From positions 64,066,606-64,130,605 of the forward strand of contig CM022949.1 of assembly GCA_012931725.1 (NCBI GenBank): a DNA stretch of 64,000 nucleotides, in the 5' to 3' direction. Below the pieces are notes generated by a model, which searched no databases, was not told where the DNA came from, and worked only from the letters and a program-made list of their open reading frames with translations. Shown in pieces: positions 1 through 10,406 of this stretch (positions within the stretch are counted from its first letter, which is position 1; each line of letters opens with the position of its first letter). A program made the translations under genes and the position numbers. The DNA comes from Litsea cubeba (lineage: Eukaryota > Streptophyta > Magnoliopsida > Laurales > Lauraceae).

Positions 1-404
1 GATCATGGATGGGTGTCAAGTTAAGAATGATCATCAACAAGCCCACAATTCTGCAACTGTTAATATTTTTGCAAAAAAGCATTTCTGTTTTCTTTATTCT
101 GGCATTCTTATAAAAAGATAAAAATGGCCTTGCTTTTCACTAGTTTGTAATTAACTTGGTTTTTTACCTTAATTGGAATAACACCACCTAAAATAAAATA
201 CTGCAGTTTCTTCCTGTCTTTGATTGAATTATACTTACCTTAATATAAACTAACCATAATTTATTTCAAAGGTTAAACTGCATAGAGCTAGAATAGTTAA
301 ATGATATTTTTTCACTAATAATAAATAGAAATCGATTCAAAGTAACTTGTTTCAAGGCCTATAATTATTATTAAGGTGACTGATCTATATTTCTAGAAGA
401 ATAC
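1..404. other. AT-rich intergenic DNA
   Basis: No convincing ORF, RNA gene or repeat structure was seen. The composition is AT-rich with scattered homopolymer runs, as is usual for plant intergenic DNA. Confidence 0.6.
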
Positions 405-1000
405 AGGTCCACACGACTCGTTAACACGACACGAACCCACATGATATTAAAGGGTTTGGGTGGCCTCTTAACAGGTTCGTGTCGTTAATAGGTTGGACCC
501 ATTAACATGTTAAATTAGTAAGCCGTTAATAAATAAAATAGGTAAGCCACTAACAACCCGCCAAACCGGTATGATTACTCACTTACTTTTGTTATTGGAT
601 TTTTATTGTAGTTGTTATTGTATGCTAAGGAATATGGATTGCTCACTAATCGTTGATGGAAAACTAAGAGGCTAATTTATTTTTCACGGCAAACTAAAGG
701 GATATTTTATTTTTCACCTATTTAGATTCCAGGCTATATTTATTAATAATCAGATAAACAATGAGTCACTTTATTAAATGGGTTGATAATAGCGGGTTAT
801 GTGTGTTAACTGAAATGGTTCGAAATGACCTAATATATTTAACAGGTTACACAGGTCGTGTTATGTAACCCGTTAAATAATCATATTGTGTTCGTATTTG
901 ATTTTTGATCCATTTCTTTAATTGGTGGTGTACATACTGAGGTGATTTTGTTACAAATTCGTTAAACCGCAGTACGAATTCGTTAATACGACATGGAAGG
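405..1000. repeat. Unclassified repeat with CGTGTCGTTAA-type inverted motifs
   Basis: The stretch carries many short related motifs in both orientations. Examples are GTTAACACGACACGAACCC near 421-439, its inverse TTCGTGTCGTTAA near 477-489, GTCGTGTTATGTAACCCGTTAA near 856-877, and ATTCGTTAATACGACATGG near 978-996. Such mixed direct and inverted copies suggest an old transposable element. No terminal repeat or target duplication could be fixed and no coding capacity is present, so the family is left open. Confidence 0.35.
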
Positions 1001-1899
1001 TAGTCCTAATTTCTTGTGGAAATTAAAAAAAAAATAATAGAATTAGTTGTTTGTAAATATTAAACGCTACAGGTGGTAATGTATAAATCTTCCTTATAGA
1101 CCACAACTGCCTTCCTCCTCTCAGTCCTTCCTCACATATTCATTCACATGATAAAGACAGAAAACCTGTCTCACTTGCGTCCTTTTCCCCAATATCCGAC
1201 AAAGAAATATTACAGTAAAAGGCAATCAATCCTCTTCTAATTCCCTCCCCTACCCTAAACCCCTTGACAACCTTATTACATGCCCCTTTTATCTTCCTCT
1301 TCTGAATATAGCCCTAGACCCTATACAAGGAGGATGGGCTTGATAGATAAATAGAAAAGGGAGTGGCGTTCTGCTTCTTCAGCAGTGCAAGAAAGAAGAG
1401 AGAATCGAGATTGTTCAGTCACCCACACAACACAGGGAGGAAAGAAAAAAGAAAGGTGATTATACCCCCTCAGTTCTCCATCCATTCTCCGGTACCCAAA
1501 ACATCAAAACCACATTCATACCACTATCTTCTCCATTGCAAGGTTAGCCTTAGCCTTACCATTTCTCTGTTTTCTTTTCTTCTGCAACGGGTGGGTGCTT
1601 AAAGAAAATAATAGAAGAATACCCACAAAAGGGTCTCCTTTTTTGGTAGTGCATTTGATTAGATGGGCAGCCCAGAAAGCCCCTCTCATTTGCTAGTGGT
1701 TAGTAATAAGAGCTAGTTTTCTAGTCTTTCCTAAAATCGAACTACGAAACAAAGTTTTATTTTATCCTTTTACATAGACTTCTCTCATCATCCAAGAAAT
1801 TGAGTGTGAAAGAAGATGGTGTTGTGAAAATTTTCAGATCTTCACATCTACTGCTTGTTCGGAGCCATTGATAGGGTCCAATTCATCACTGGATCAAAG
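1001..1899 (+). promoter_or_regulatory. 5' flank and probable 5' UTR of the DUF4228-type gene
   Basis: This stretch lies directly upstream of the only host gene. It is rich in pyrimidine tracts (about 1085-1310 and 1480-1580), which is common near plant transcription starts. A weak TATA-like CTATACAAGG lies at 1321-1330, but the start site cannot be fixed without transcript data. A short ORF at 1363-1602 has no recognisable domain and is treated as chance. Confidence 0.35.
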
Positions 1900-2610
1900 A
1901 TGGGTAGGAAGAGCAACAGCAGCAGCGGCGACGGGAGCACGACGGTTGCGACGGTGATGGGGCTGAGGATGATACAGTGCGGGCGGCAGACTGTCCACGT
2001 CATCCAGCCGGACGGCCAGGTCCGGCAGTTCGTTGTGCCTGTGAGGGTCTCCGACCTCATCCACCTCTACCCCCACCACTTCGTCTCCCACGCAACCGCC
2101 GCCCCCTCCACCACCGCCGGAAGGCGCTGCTCCTCCGCCGTAATCCTCCCCCTCGACACCCACCTCGACACCGGCACCATCTACGCCCTCCTCCCACTAC
2201 CCCGCCTCTTTCCCTCCAATCCTCCGCCCTCTCCCCACCTCTGCTCTTGCTTCCTCCCCTCCTCCTCCCACGACGACTCCGCGACCGGTATCGCAGCCCT
2301 CAAGGCCGAGCTCCGCCGCCACTGGCCGTCTTCGAAGATCTCTCCGGATGATGGGGGACCCAGTTCGTCTTCCTCCAGTCTCCTCCCAAGGAGGTTGTGG
2401 GAGCCGGCGTTGGAGATCATATCTGAAGATCGAGTCCTGGTTTTGGCTAAAGAAGAAGAAGAAGCTGCTTCTGAAAGAGAGAATCAAAAGGGAAAGAAGC
2501 TCGTTTCAGCCTTCAATTTCATGCTCAGATCCTCTTCCTCTTCTTCTTCTGCTTCACCTGCCCCTTCCTCTTCTTCACCTGCCCCTTCCTCATCTTCGTC
2601 ATCCTCATAA
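1900..2610 (+). CDS. DUF4228 (PADRE) domain protein
   Basis: The predicted protein has 236 residues in a single exon. The ATG at 1900 is chosen because the upstream in-frame extension to 1855 begins with TTG. Residues 20-55 read IQCGRQTVHVIQPDGQ, then a VPVRVSDLIHLYPHHFV segment. An LDTGTIYALLPLPRLF segment and a late WEPALEIISED follow. This order (basic N-terminus, strand pair, xPxxVSDLxxxxPxHFV, LxxGxxYxLLP, WxPxLxxIxE) is the pattern of plant DUF4228/PADRE proteins, which are small, often stress- or pathogen-responsive and of unknown biochemical function. The length fits the family. The last 30 or so residues are almost only Ser, Pro and Ala, encoded by a TCT/TTC-type microsatellite, and probably vary between alleles. 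The coding sequence is GC-rich against its AT-rich surroundings. It is the only host gene supported here. The family call rests on motif recognition, not a search. Confidence 0.75.
   Translation: MGRKSNSSSGDGSTTVATVMGLRMIQCGRQTVHVIQPDGQVRQFVVPVRVSDLIHLYPHHFVSHATAAPSTTAGRRCSSAVILPLDTHLDTGTIYALLPLPRLFPSNPPPSPHLCSCFLPSSSHDDSATGIAALKAELRRHWPSSKISPDDGGPSSSSSSLLPRRLWEPALEIISEDRVLVLAKEEEEAASERENQKGKKLVSAFNFMLRSSSSSSSASPAPSSSSPAPSSSSSSS
2530..2608 (+). repeat. Serine-coding trinucleotide microsatellite
   Basis: Runs of TCT, TTC and TCA codons, with two copies of a GCACCTGCCCCTTCCTC-like unit, encode the Ser/Pro tail of the DUF4228-type protein. Slippage here would change tail length without breaking the frame. 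Confidence 0.7.
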
Positions 2611-5188
2611 TTCTCTATTTTATTTTTATTTTTATTTTTATTTCTTTTTACTGTGACAAGGTCCGTTGGAGGAAGACAAAGGAAAGGGTGAAAAGAATTA
2701 TTGGGTTCTCCTTATCTGAGTCTGTGATGGATGGGCAGGTGGGCCAGCTGATGATGGAACCGTACAGAGGCCATGACGTTTCCTTCTGATTGATCATGAT
2801 GATGCTGCTCTTATTAGTTGTTGTTGGATGGATGTATTATTTCTCTTTGTGTTTTTTTTTTTAATATATACAACGGTGGTTGTTGTGTATGTAAAAAGGT
2901 AATGATGAATCAGGCATGAGGTGTGTGGCCCACCTTTTGTCATTATTATCATAGTATAAAGTATACAAATTTGGTTTTCTTATTTCTCTAGGGTCTTTTC
3001 CTTCCTTTTGTCTCTGTAAACTTTAGTCAGAGAAGAGGACTAATCTCTCTCTTTTCCCCTCAAAAGTGGAGCTCTTTGAGCATGCCGAAGTGATTTATGT
3101 CTGCCTTTTCATTAAGCATCAATTCATATGTTTGCGGTGGATGTCTAATTTCTAATTTTCGGCTCAACATTGTGTCCGTGGGAATTGAATAGATAAAGGA
3201 GTTATTTAAATAGAACGATTAAAGATAAGATTTTTAAAAAATAACATCAATTAATATTTTGAATTGAAAGAAGATGTTATATGATGTTTATTTTTTTTGA
3301 AACTCACATTTGATCTTTAACTATTATATCTATTTAATTTTTTTTAATAATTTATTTATTTATTCAAATCTTTATATTTTAATGCAGACAAATAGGGTTT
3401 TAAATCAATATATAATTTCTTATTCTTAATCATTATCAAAGTCTTATACTAATTATGTTAAGATTGGCTACGAATTCCATTGAATATCTAAGCAAGATCT
3501 GAGATGAGTTTTAACATAGAATTTAAAACATTTGTATTCCAAATCACTCCAAATCACTTAAGAGTTTTAACATACAATTTAAATAAAATATTTGTATCCA
3601 TTGAAGAGTTATGATAAAATCTTATTTTCCTTCCAAAATGGACTTATAATGTTTTAATATCTCTTCAATTTATCAAATATATTTTCTTTTGATTTCCATT
3701 AAAAAGCTAGTTCAGATTTTTTTAATCTCTTTTCAGGTAAAGTAAAATAATTTTAAATGTCATGTGATCAGTCTGACAAATCAATCAAAATCATTGGCAC
3801 AGATTTCACCCAATATCTGATTAATTAATCGAAGCTAGCTAATCAAAATTAAAAGATGGAGACAAATAGTAAGTTTTGAGATATGTTCAAACTAATAGAG
3901 CACATAACTCTGATTATTAATAAATAATACAAGGTGAGAAAATGGATTTCAATGATTTGAATTTGAAGGTGAGAAGTTTAATTTCCTTCTGAGGTCTGCT
4001 CCTTGGGTACTGTTTCCTACAGTAATGGGCTGAATATTAAACAATCCAATGATAATAGTGTATAATCAAAGCAGTTACAGTGTACGGCATGATGTAAGAC
4101 GAACATGGCTCCACTTTCTTGTCACATGCCATGAGTTTGTCAAGAGTCCTTTTGGCTGTGCTTTGGCTTTGGATTCCCCAGTCCCCACTCTTGTCCTTCT
4201 ATATAACTCGACTCACTACTCCTTTTGGCTAGGAAAGGAACCGAGTTGAGAGGCTCCACTGAGTTTGACTGAGTCTTTCACAGACTTGGGGATATGCGTA
4301 TTGATTTGGTTATTTAAAAATGCTCTTCCTCATTGACAACATATATGTTTAGCTGAATGACCAATCTCCATTTTCTATTTATTTAAGATTGTTAATCAAA
4401 TGAAACCATGTGCAAGAGGAGTGCAAATGTAATGTTATTATTAAGATACATGATCCCATGCAGATGACCACATGGGACTTTTTCTATCACCCCACCTAAT
4501 GCTCACTCATCATGTGAGGCCAACATCTGCTTGTTTATATCACTCACCTCTCAAGATGTTATTGGTCCCAGCTTCATCTTATTGGGAGTGTCATCATTCA
4601 TGCTAGGATAAGATTCACGATGCCTAGAAAACGCTTAGTTTCAGTGGAGCCAACTTGGATGGATGATAACAGAAGGGTGGTTCATCAACCAAAATATTTG
4701 AATTTGGATCATGAGAAATCACAGAAATATTAGGCCTATATTAAAGGAAACTGCTGGCACGAAATGGGTGTCAGGAACTGAAATCATCGAGAACTTTTAT
4801 ACATTTCAGTGTGAGATAGATCGTGCGAATTTATTGTGAATGCTCTCAAATTTACTAGATGACCAGCCAAAGGTTCTCATCTATATAGAACAATCCCTAT
4901 GAGTCACGATTACTATGGACTGTACTCCTCTTGGAATCCCACGTACATCTCTTGACCAACGCGGGAATTCCGCCAAATCGGAGTCTAAATTTGATCCAAA
5001 CTCTACAACTAAGAGTTTGATCCTTATCTAACTCTATCCGATCAAGATTTGTTGAGAGTTCATCTACGGCACACCACCGGACTCGATCTGACGTGGGCCC
5101 CATGACAGTCGGGCCATATAATTCTCCAACATACATAATAATTTTGACACGTCCTTTTATGTCCTCAAAGCTTTGTGACTATTCATGG
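2611..5188. other. Intergenic DNA downstream of the host gene
   Basis: The first 300 bases are the likely 3' UTR, starting with a TTTTA-repeat tract at about 2618-2646. The rest is AT-rich and without credible ORFs. A local direct repeat (GAGTTTTAACATA followed by AATTTAAA...ATTTGTAT) occurs at about 3504-3540 and again at about 3562-3600. No RNA gene was seen. Confidence 0.55.
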
Positions 5189-5247
5189 TGATGTGTTAGT
5201 TTTATGGACTCAATGTGATGTGTTAGTTTTATGGACTCAATCCAGTA
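5189..5247 (+). repeat. 27-bp tandem duplication of target site plus LTR tip
   Basis: A 27-bp unit made of the TSD (TGATG), the first 20 bases of the outer copia LTR (starting TGTTAGTTTTATGG) and two extra bases occurs once at 5189-5215. The second copy starts at 5216 and runs on into the LTR proper at 5221. Both 5189-5193 and 5216-5220 therefore read TGATG. Confidence 0.85.
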
Positions 5248-6240
5248 GATGATATAATAAATTGATTAAATTCTTTATTTATTCATATATTCATTCTTAC
5301 TTTTCATGAGATGAATGGTAATTTATTATATACTTGCACATAACTAATACGAATGACATGATGGTTCATGAGATGAACCGGAGTCCACAAGTATATTAGA
5401 TGTAACACATGTGTATGGATGAGATCCACATACAGGAGACATGTGTGGCAAATCTTATACTTAAATACTATCACAACCAGTGATGAGACTGGACATCTCA
5501 TACTGACAAGGTTGCAGTATTTTGATCACTATGAGATAGTGTGATTTGTCTCGATCATCAGAATGGAAGATTCTGGATCATAGTGCTGGTACATTGGATG
5601 TATTGAAGGACCATGAGAAGCACCTTATAAATACTGTCTTTACTTTAAGGTCTGCTCTCATAATTCCCTAACAATAGGCTCTCAATCCTGAGACATTAAT
5701 GAACTCAAGTTTCTATCTATTCATTTGCTTTGAGTCACCAATGAGTAAGGCCAACTTTAGGTCAACACCTCGGTGATTTAGGTACGTGGTAGTAGAGCTG
5801 TGGGAACATTCAATGGTCAAGATGGAATCTATCTCTAATATCCCCTTGTGCCAATTAATGGATTTATCATTGGTAAGTGCGCACCCATTCCGATTAAGAG
5901 TTAATTGGAAAGGTACCTATGATCATTATAATTAATTAGGACTCAAGGATAATAAGATATGGATCTAGTTTGGAAGATAGGTCCAATTGATCCATGGATA
6001 TTGATAGAGGGGTCTACTTGTGGTAATGTGGAAGTTTAGGGTCTTCTATGTAATATTCCTAATACTGGAGTTCAATTGTATTTATATAGTGGAGTTATTT
6101 GCAATTAACTGTGGGCCCGGACTACACATGAGATGTGGGGTCGCGTGTCCCAGTTGGACTCCAGCTTTCTAAGGAATCCCTAGTGGTCCTCACGCTAGCC
6201 CAATTATTAGAAAGTATCTAATTCTAGTTAAACTCTAAAA

Positions 6241-6490
6241 GGAAAGTTACTATTTCTATTTGAAGTAAGACTTCTAATAGTGATAATAGTAGGCTTACTA
6301 ATTTTAGTAGAAGTGAGACTTCTATTTTAATTGGAAAGGAATTAGAAAGTTACTAATCATGTTTGAAGTGAGACTTCTAATTATGATATGGTAAGTTACT
6401 AATTAATTAATGGAAGTAAGACTTCTATTTTAATTGAGAAGAGATAGTTACTAATTTTTGAAAGTAAGACTTCTAATGGAAATTAGTAAG
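6241..6490 (+). repeat. Diverged tandem units in U3 of outer LTR
   Basis: About five units of some 50 bp, each with AGTTACTA or CTTACTAATTTT followed by GAAGTRAGACTTCTA, lie just upstream of the TATA box. The same array is in the 3' LTR at about 27260-27505. Its position suggests promoter or enhancer repeats. Confidence 0.7.
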
Positions 6491-6506
6491 TGAGGCTTGC
6501 AAAAGC

Positions 6507-6514
6507 TATAAATA
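6507..6514 (+). promoter_or_regulatory. TATA box of outer LTR
   Basis: TATAAATA within GCTATAAATAG, with its counterpart at about 27532-27539 in the 3' LTR. It would place the transcript start (R region) near 6540. Confidence 0.7.
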
Positions 6515-7041
6515 GAGAAGGAAAAAGGGGTGTTGGACGTCCATGGATAGTCCCATTATTGGGATTCATGCCCAGCCCTTTAGAGTGCAAGAGTTGCACG
6601 TTTTTCCTCTCTTCCCTCTTCTAGTTCTCTTTCTAGTTCCTCCCTAGAGTTCCTAGTAGTTTTCTCTTGGAGATCCCACCATCTTCTTGAGAAAAAGGAG
6701 AATCTGATACTGGTCATAGCGTGGAAGATCAAGAGGTCTTGGAGATTCCTATTTGATTAGTGAAAGAGTTTCATCATCAAGGAAAGACGCAACTTCTCCA
6801 TAAGAGCACAACCGAACTCCAAAGGTATAATCCACTTCCTTGCATCTTGTAGATTATTATGGATGCTTGTTAGTTGCTGTTTCTATCTTCTAGATAGATT
6901 GTATTTACTAATCATGATGGCTGAGATTGAGGACATGGATCTTGGATTGGGTTTTATAGCCTTCTGGATAGTTGATCCCTGCATCAAGTGGGTCAAAAGT
7001 TTTTGAAACCTATCCTAGAGGCCCACCCTATTTCCAACAAT

Positions 7042-7054
7042 TGGTATCAGAGCC
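7042..7054 (+). promoter_or_regulatory. Primer-binding site, initiator-Met tRNA type
   Basis: TGGTATCAGAGCC lies two bases after the 5' LTR end. It is complementary to the 3' end of plant initiator-Met tRNA, the usual copia primer. Confidence 0.92.
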
Positions 7055-7819
7055 TTACCTCATCTCTAATCATGTTAGATCAGTAAGCTTGATCTAATCT
7101 TTGCATGAGATGCGAAGAGGATAGATCAAGGGCTATGTACGGATCAATTTGATGTTTTTGCTTGGATAATTAGTAAACCCATGTTTGGATAGTTACAAAA
7201 GGGTTTAACAATGATGGAATGATGGTAGTGTTGGGATTGGTGTATGCCCTAAAGCCCACTAGCTGCACTCTCATCTTTTGTTACTGGATATTTACTGGTT
7301 ATTTAATGAAAAGACTCTTTTATGCTTAAACATGTATATATGTATGGTTGTATAAAGCCTATTATTTCTAGTAAATGAATTAGGTGTGTAGTGTCTACGC
7401 ACAGATAGGTCTAATTCATGGACAACTGGAAACATCATATTTGTTCATAACTGAAAGATGGAGCTGGGCACTTCATCTTGGTATAAGTTATAATGAGAGA
7501 CTCTCCTGTATTCAGGGTGACTTACCTAAGTCATGGGAGGGCTTTCCCGGATTCATCTCATTAGTGCATATGCAATGCATTGAACAGGACCATGGTAGGT
7601 GTGATCTCTAAAATAGTACTATCACAGAGAGAGATCAAGTCACCTCATGCTACTGAGTGACCGGTGCTCTTAATCTTGAGCATTTGTGGATGAACTGACG
7701 AAGTCAAGTTCTTGTGCTTTAATTCACTATGGGTGAGATTCTTTTCATGGGTCAACAGCTCTGTGTTTTGGGTACTCGGACTTGATCAGTTGGGACGTGC
7801 AGATGCAATATAGAATCTA

Positions 7820-8985
7820 TGTTGGAATTTGAGATGACTTGATTTGATGAATTGAAGAAATTAATATCTCAAGTATTGATTTGAGCTGGAATTATTGTCA
7901 ACACAATGTCACAATCATGATGATAATAGGCTGGTGTTGATAGAGCTTAAAAGAAGAATAAGAATTGAAACAGTTCAGGAATTCAGAATTCCTGATGCAG
8001 AGTGTGCGGTCGACCGGGCACCCCATGCGGTCGACCGAGCAAAGAGAAACATGCAGAAAAAGTTTCAGGAAGCTCCCAGTTATTTTCGTGACACAGTGTG
8101 TCGTCGGTCGACCGGGACCCCAGGATGTCGACCGAGCACGAAAGTTGTCTGATTCCAGACTGTGTATGATGTCGACCGAAGACAGCAGGATGTCGACCGA
8201 GCACGGAAACCAGAGTTGCGCAGAAACAGAAGTCTTGCACGAAAATTCAGCATTCTTATCTAGTTTGTTTGGGACTCTTTCTAAACGAATTGTAGCCTAT
8301 TTTGAACACTCTTAAGGGTTAACATAACCTATATAAAGGCATGTTGGTTCGTTTTTAATAAGACACCAAGAGAGAAAGAAGAGAAGAGAAAAGAGAGAGA
8401 GTTTTGGAGAGAAGAGAGTGCTGTTGCTGTGTGCAGTATTATCAGAAGTTTCTACAGCAAGTGTGGACGAGGATATGCTCTTAAAGATGATGTTTCGTCC
8501 ATAAGATAAGTGTCTCTCTGTTTATGTTTAATTTTCAATTTGTAAGGGATTGAGAGAGAGAGATTGTAGAGGGGAAGGTCTATAGAAAAAGGTTTCTATT
8601 CTTATTCTGTAGAACATCAAGTTGGTGCTTGGTGTCTGGGGTTTGGTGATCCTATCTGTTGGTGCAGATAAATTGTAAAGGGAGTCGGTGCTTCCTAGAT
8701 AGTTGGTGCTATCTGAAACTCAAGGGAGTAGGTGCTTCCTAGATAGTTGGTGCTATCTGAAACTAAGGGTTGGTGCTCTTTGTCGTTGGTGCGACTAAAT
8801 AGATTCAGATTTGTCCCGGATTGGTGTTCGGACAGTCTTTGAACCGTGGACGTAGCCTTTCAGTGAACCACATTAAATCTGGTGTCCTTGTGTGATTTGA
8901 TTTGCTTTAGTTGTTAAATTGGACCTGTCTTTAAGGAATCACTGATTCACCCCCCCCCCCCTCTCAGTGATCGCGATATCTAACA
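7820..8985 (+). mobile_element. Solo LTR A
   Basis: The 1166-bp segment starts TGTTGGAATTTGAG and ends GATATCTAACA. ATCTA duplications flank it at 7815-7819 and 8986-8990, inside the inner element's 5' LTR. No internal region or second LTR is present, so it is a solo LTR left by LTR-LTR recombination. It holds a palindrome cluster (8007-8197), a TATA box in CCTATATAAAGG (about 8328-8339) and a C12 run 24 bases before its 3' end. The last feature is shared with solo LTR C. Confidence 0.92.
8007..8197 (+). repeat. Paired-palindrome cluster A (GTCGAC core)
   Basis: Six GTCGAC cores start at 8009, 8030, 8107, 8127, 8171 and 8192, forming three pairs with start-to-start spacing of 21, 20 and 21 bp. 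The best copies are the 10-bp palindrome CGGTCGACCG. Second members are followed by GAGC(A/ACG). The cluster lies about 130 bp upstream of the solo LTR's TATA box, in U3. Confidence 0.9.
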
Positions 8986-10393
8986 ATCTATGCCATCTGA
9001 TGATGGAATAATCGTCCCCTTAGAATTATCCGATTAATCATCAAAATCTAAGATCTTAGTATATGGATGTTCCATATGGATATTGAACTTGTGGGTCGCT
9101 CCCTGGATCAAGAGAATGATATTCGAATGATGATTATGTTTAAGGATATGAAGTTCTAAGGTTTAGATGTAATCGAGAAGGTTGATAGTACATGTGATAA
9201 CCTGACTCGATTATGGATGTTACATAGAGGGGCATTCAGGTCATTACACTTAGTAGGTCGAAGACAACCGTCATTTTATGACGAGCTTATTATATTATAT
9301 ATTTGTCCTTGGAGTTCAACCATAACTCTTTAGTGGAATGAGTTAAGGTTAAAATGGTCTTTATGTTGCTATGGGTTTAGCATGGACATTTTGGTCATTT
9401 TGGAAGCCAATGGCAAATATGTCTTTTGGTCCCTTCTCTAGTCACTTTCCAAGATTGGCATGGTTTCCTAAAATGTTTAGATAACATTTGGATGAATTAT
9501 TTTAGTGGAAAAATAATTTTGAGTTTAAATTCAAATAGGCCTTTGATGGCATACATAAATTTAATTCTAGATAAATTGTATGTGGGCCATGGTGTGCATT
9601 ATCATGAGGGACGTCCATAATGGGATATCCATGGGTAAGGTTTCCAACTTTAAGTAGGACTCTCTACTTGGAAAGTTGGACTCCTCTTTGGATTAGTATT
9701 TCTATGAGAAAGTTTTCTTTTTGGATTAGGAACTTAAATTAGTAAGTGTTCTACAACTAGGATTACTAATTGCATGGGAAGTTCCTTAGAGTTTCCTTTT
9801 CTAATTGGATTGTATCTAAAAGGAAATAAGTCTTTCCTTTTAGGACATCTTTAAGAATGAGGAGAGATAACTTTATGGGAAAGGTTTCCTCAAAGTTTCT
9901 ATAAAAGAAACCAAGCAACCCCTTGGACGTCCATAAGAGAGAGCAAGGAGTCTCCCTCACGTCCAGCCTTGGATAGGTTCTCTTCTTGATAGATGAGAGC
10001 TTAAGGTCTGAGATTTTCCATTAGAGAAATAGTTCTCAATTCCTAGATTAAGATCCCACCATCTTAGCCAATCAGATTTGGAAGTGAGATAGAGGAGAAG
10101 ATCAAAGGCAATACTAGTTCAGAAAATTCCAGCAACTTGTTTGCTAATTGCAAGTCTGAGTTCGGGCTTTTGGATCTATTTTTTCAGAGATTTGAAGACT
10201 ACAAATCTTCGAGGTAATAGTCTTCTTCATTCTCCTTTAATTATACACTTGTTGGTCATGAATTCATGGAGTTCTCATGCGATCTATATGGCTGATTTAT
10301 GCTGCCCAAATCAGATTTTTTAAAATCTGTCATGTTACAAATTAGCCATGAATATCTTCCGCTAATTCAGATCTGAATAGCAGTTTCTTTCAG

Positions 10394-10406
10394 TGGTATC
10401 AGAGCC
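10394..10406 (+). promoter_or_regulatory. Primer-binding site of inner copia element
   Basis: TGGTATCAGAGCC lies one base after the LTR end at 10392. It is of initiator-Met tRNA type. Confidence 0.92.

Larger units (their letters stand above)
5221..7039 (+). repeat. 5' LTR of outer copia element
   Basis: The LTR is 1819 bp, begins TGTTAG and ends CCAACA, and matches 26247-28063. It contains a TATA box (6507-6514) and about five diverged tandem units (6241-6490). Confidence 0.93.
7229..10392 (+). repeat. 5' LTR of inner copia element, interrupted by a solo LTR
   Basis: The LTR begins TGTTGGGATTGG and ends TTTCTTTCA. Removing the insert 7820-8985 and one copy of its TSD leaves about 1993 bp, matching the 3' LTR at 18934-20925. 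A TATA box (CTATAAAAG) lies at 9899-9907. Confidence 0.93.

Noticed and set aside
1363..1602. 79-residue ORF upstream of the host gene
   Set aside because: No domain is present, and the region is pyrimidine-rich leader or promoter DNA.
7983..8240. ORFs across palindrome clusters (for example SVDRP-like repeats in several frames)
   Set aside because: They arise because repeated GGTCGACCG words translate into similar short peptides. There is no start context, domain or conservation of frame between clusters.
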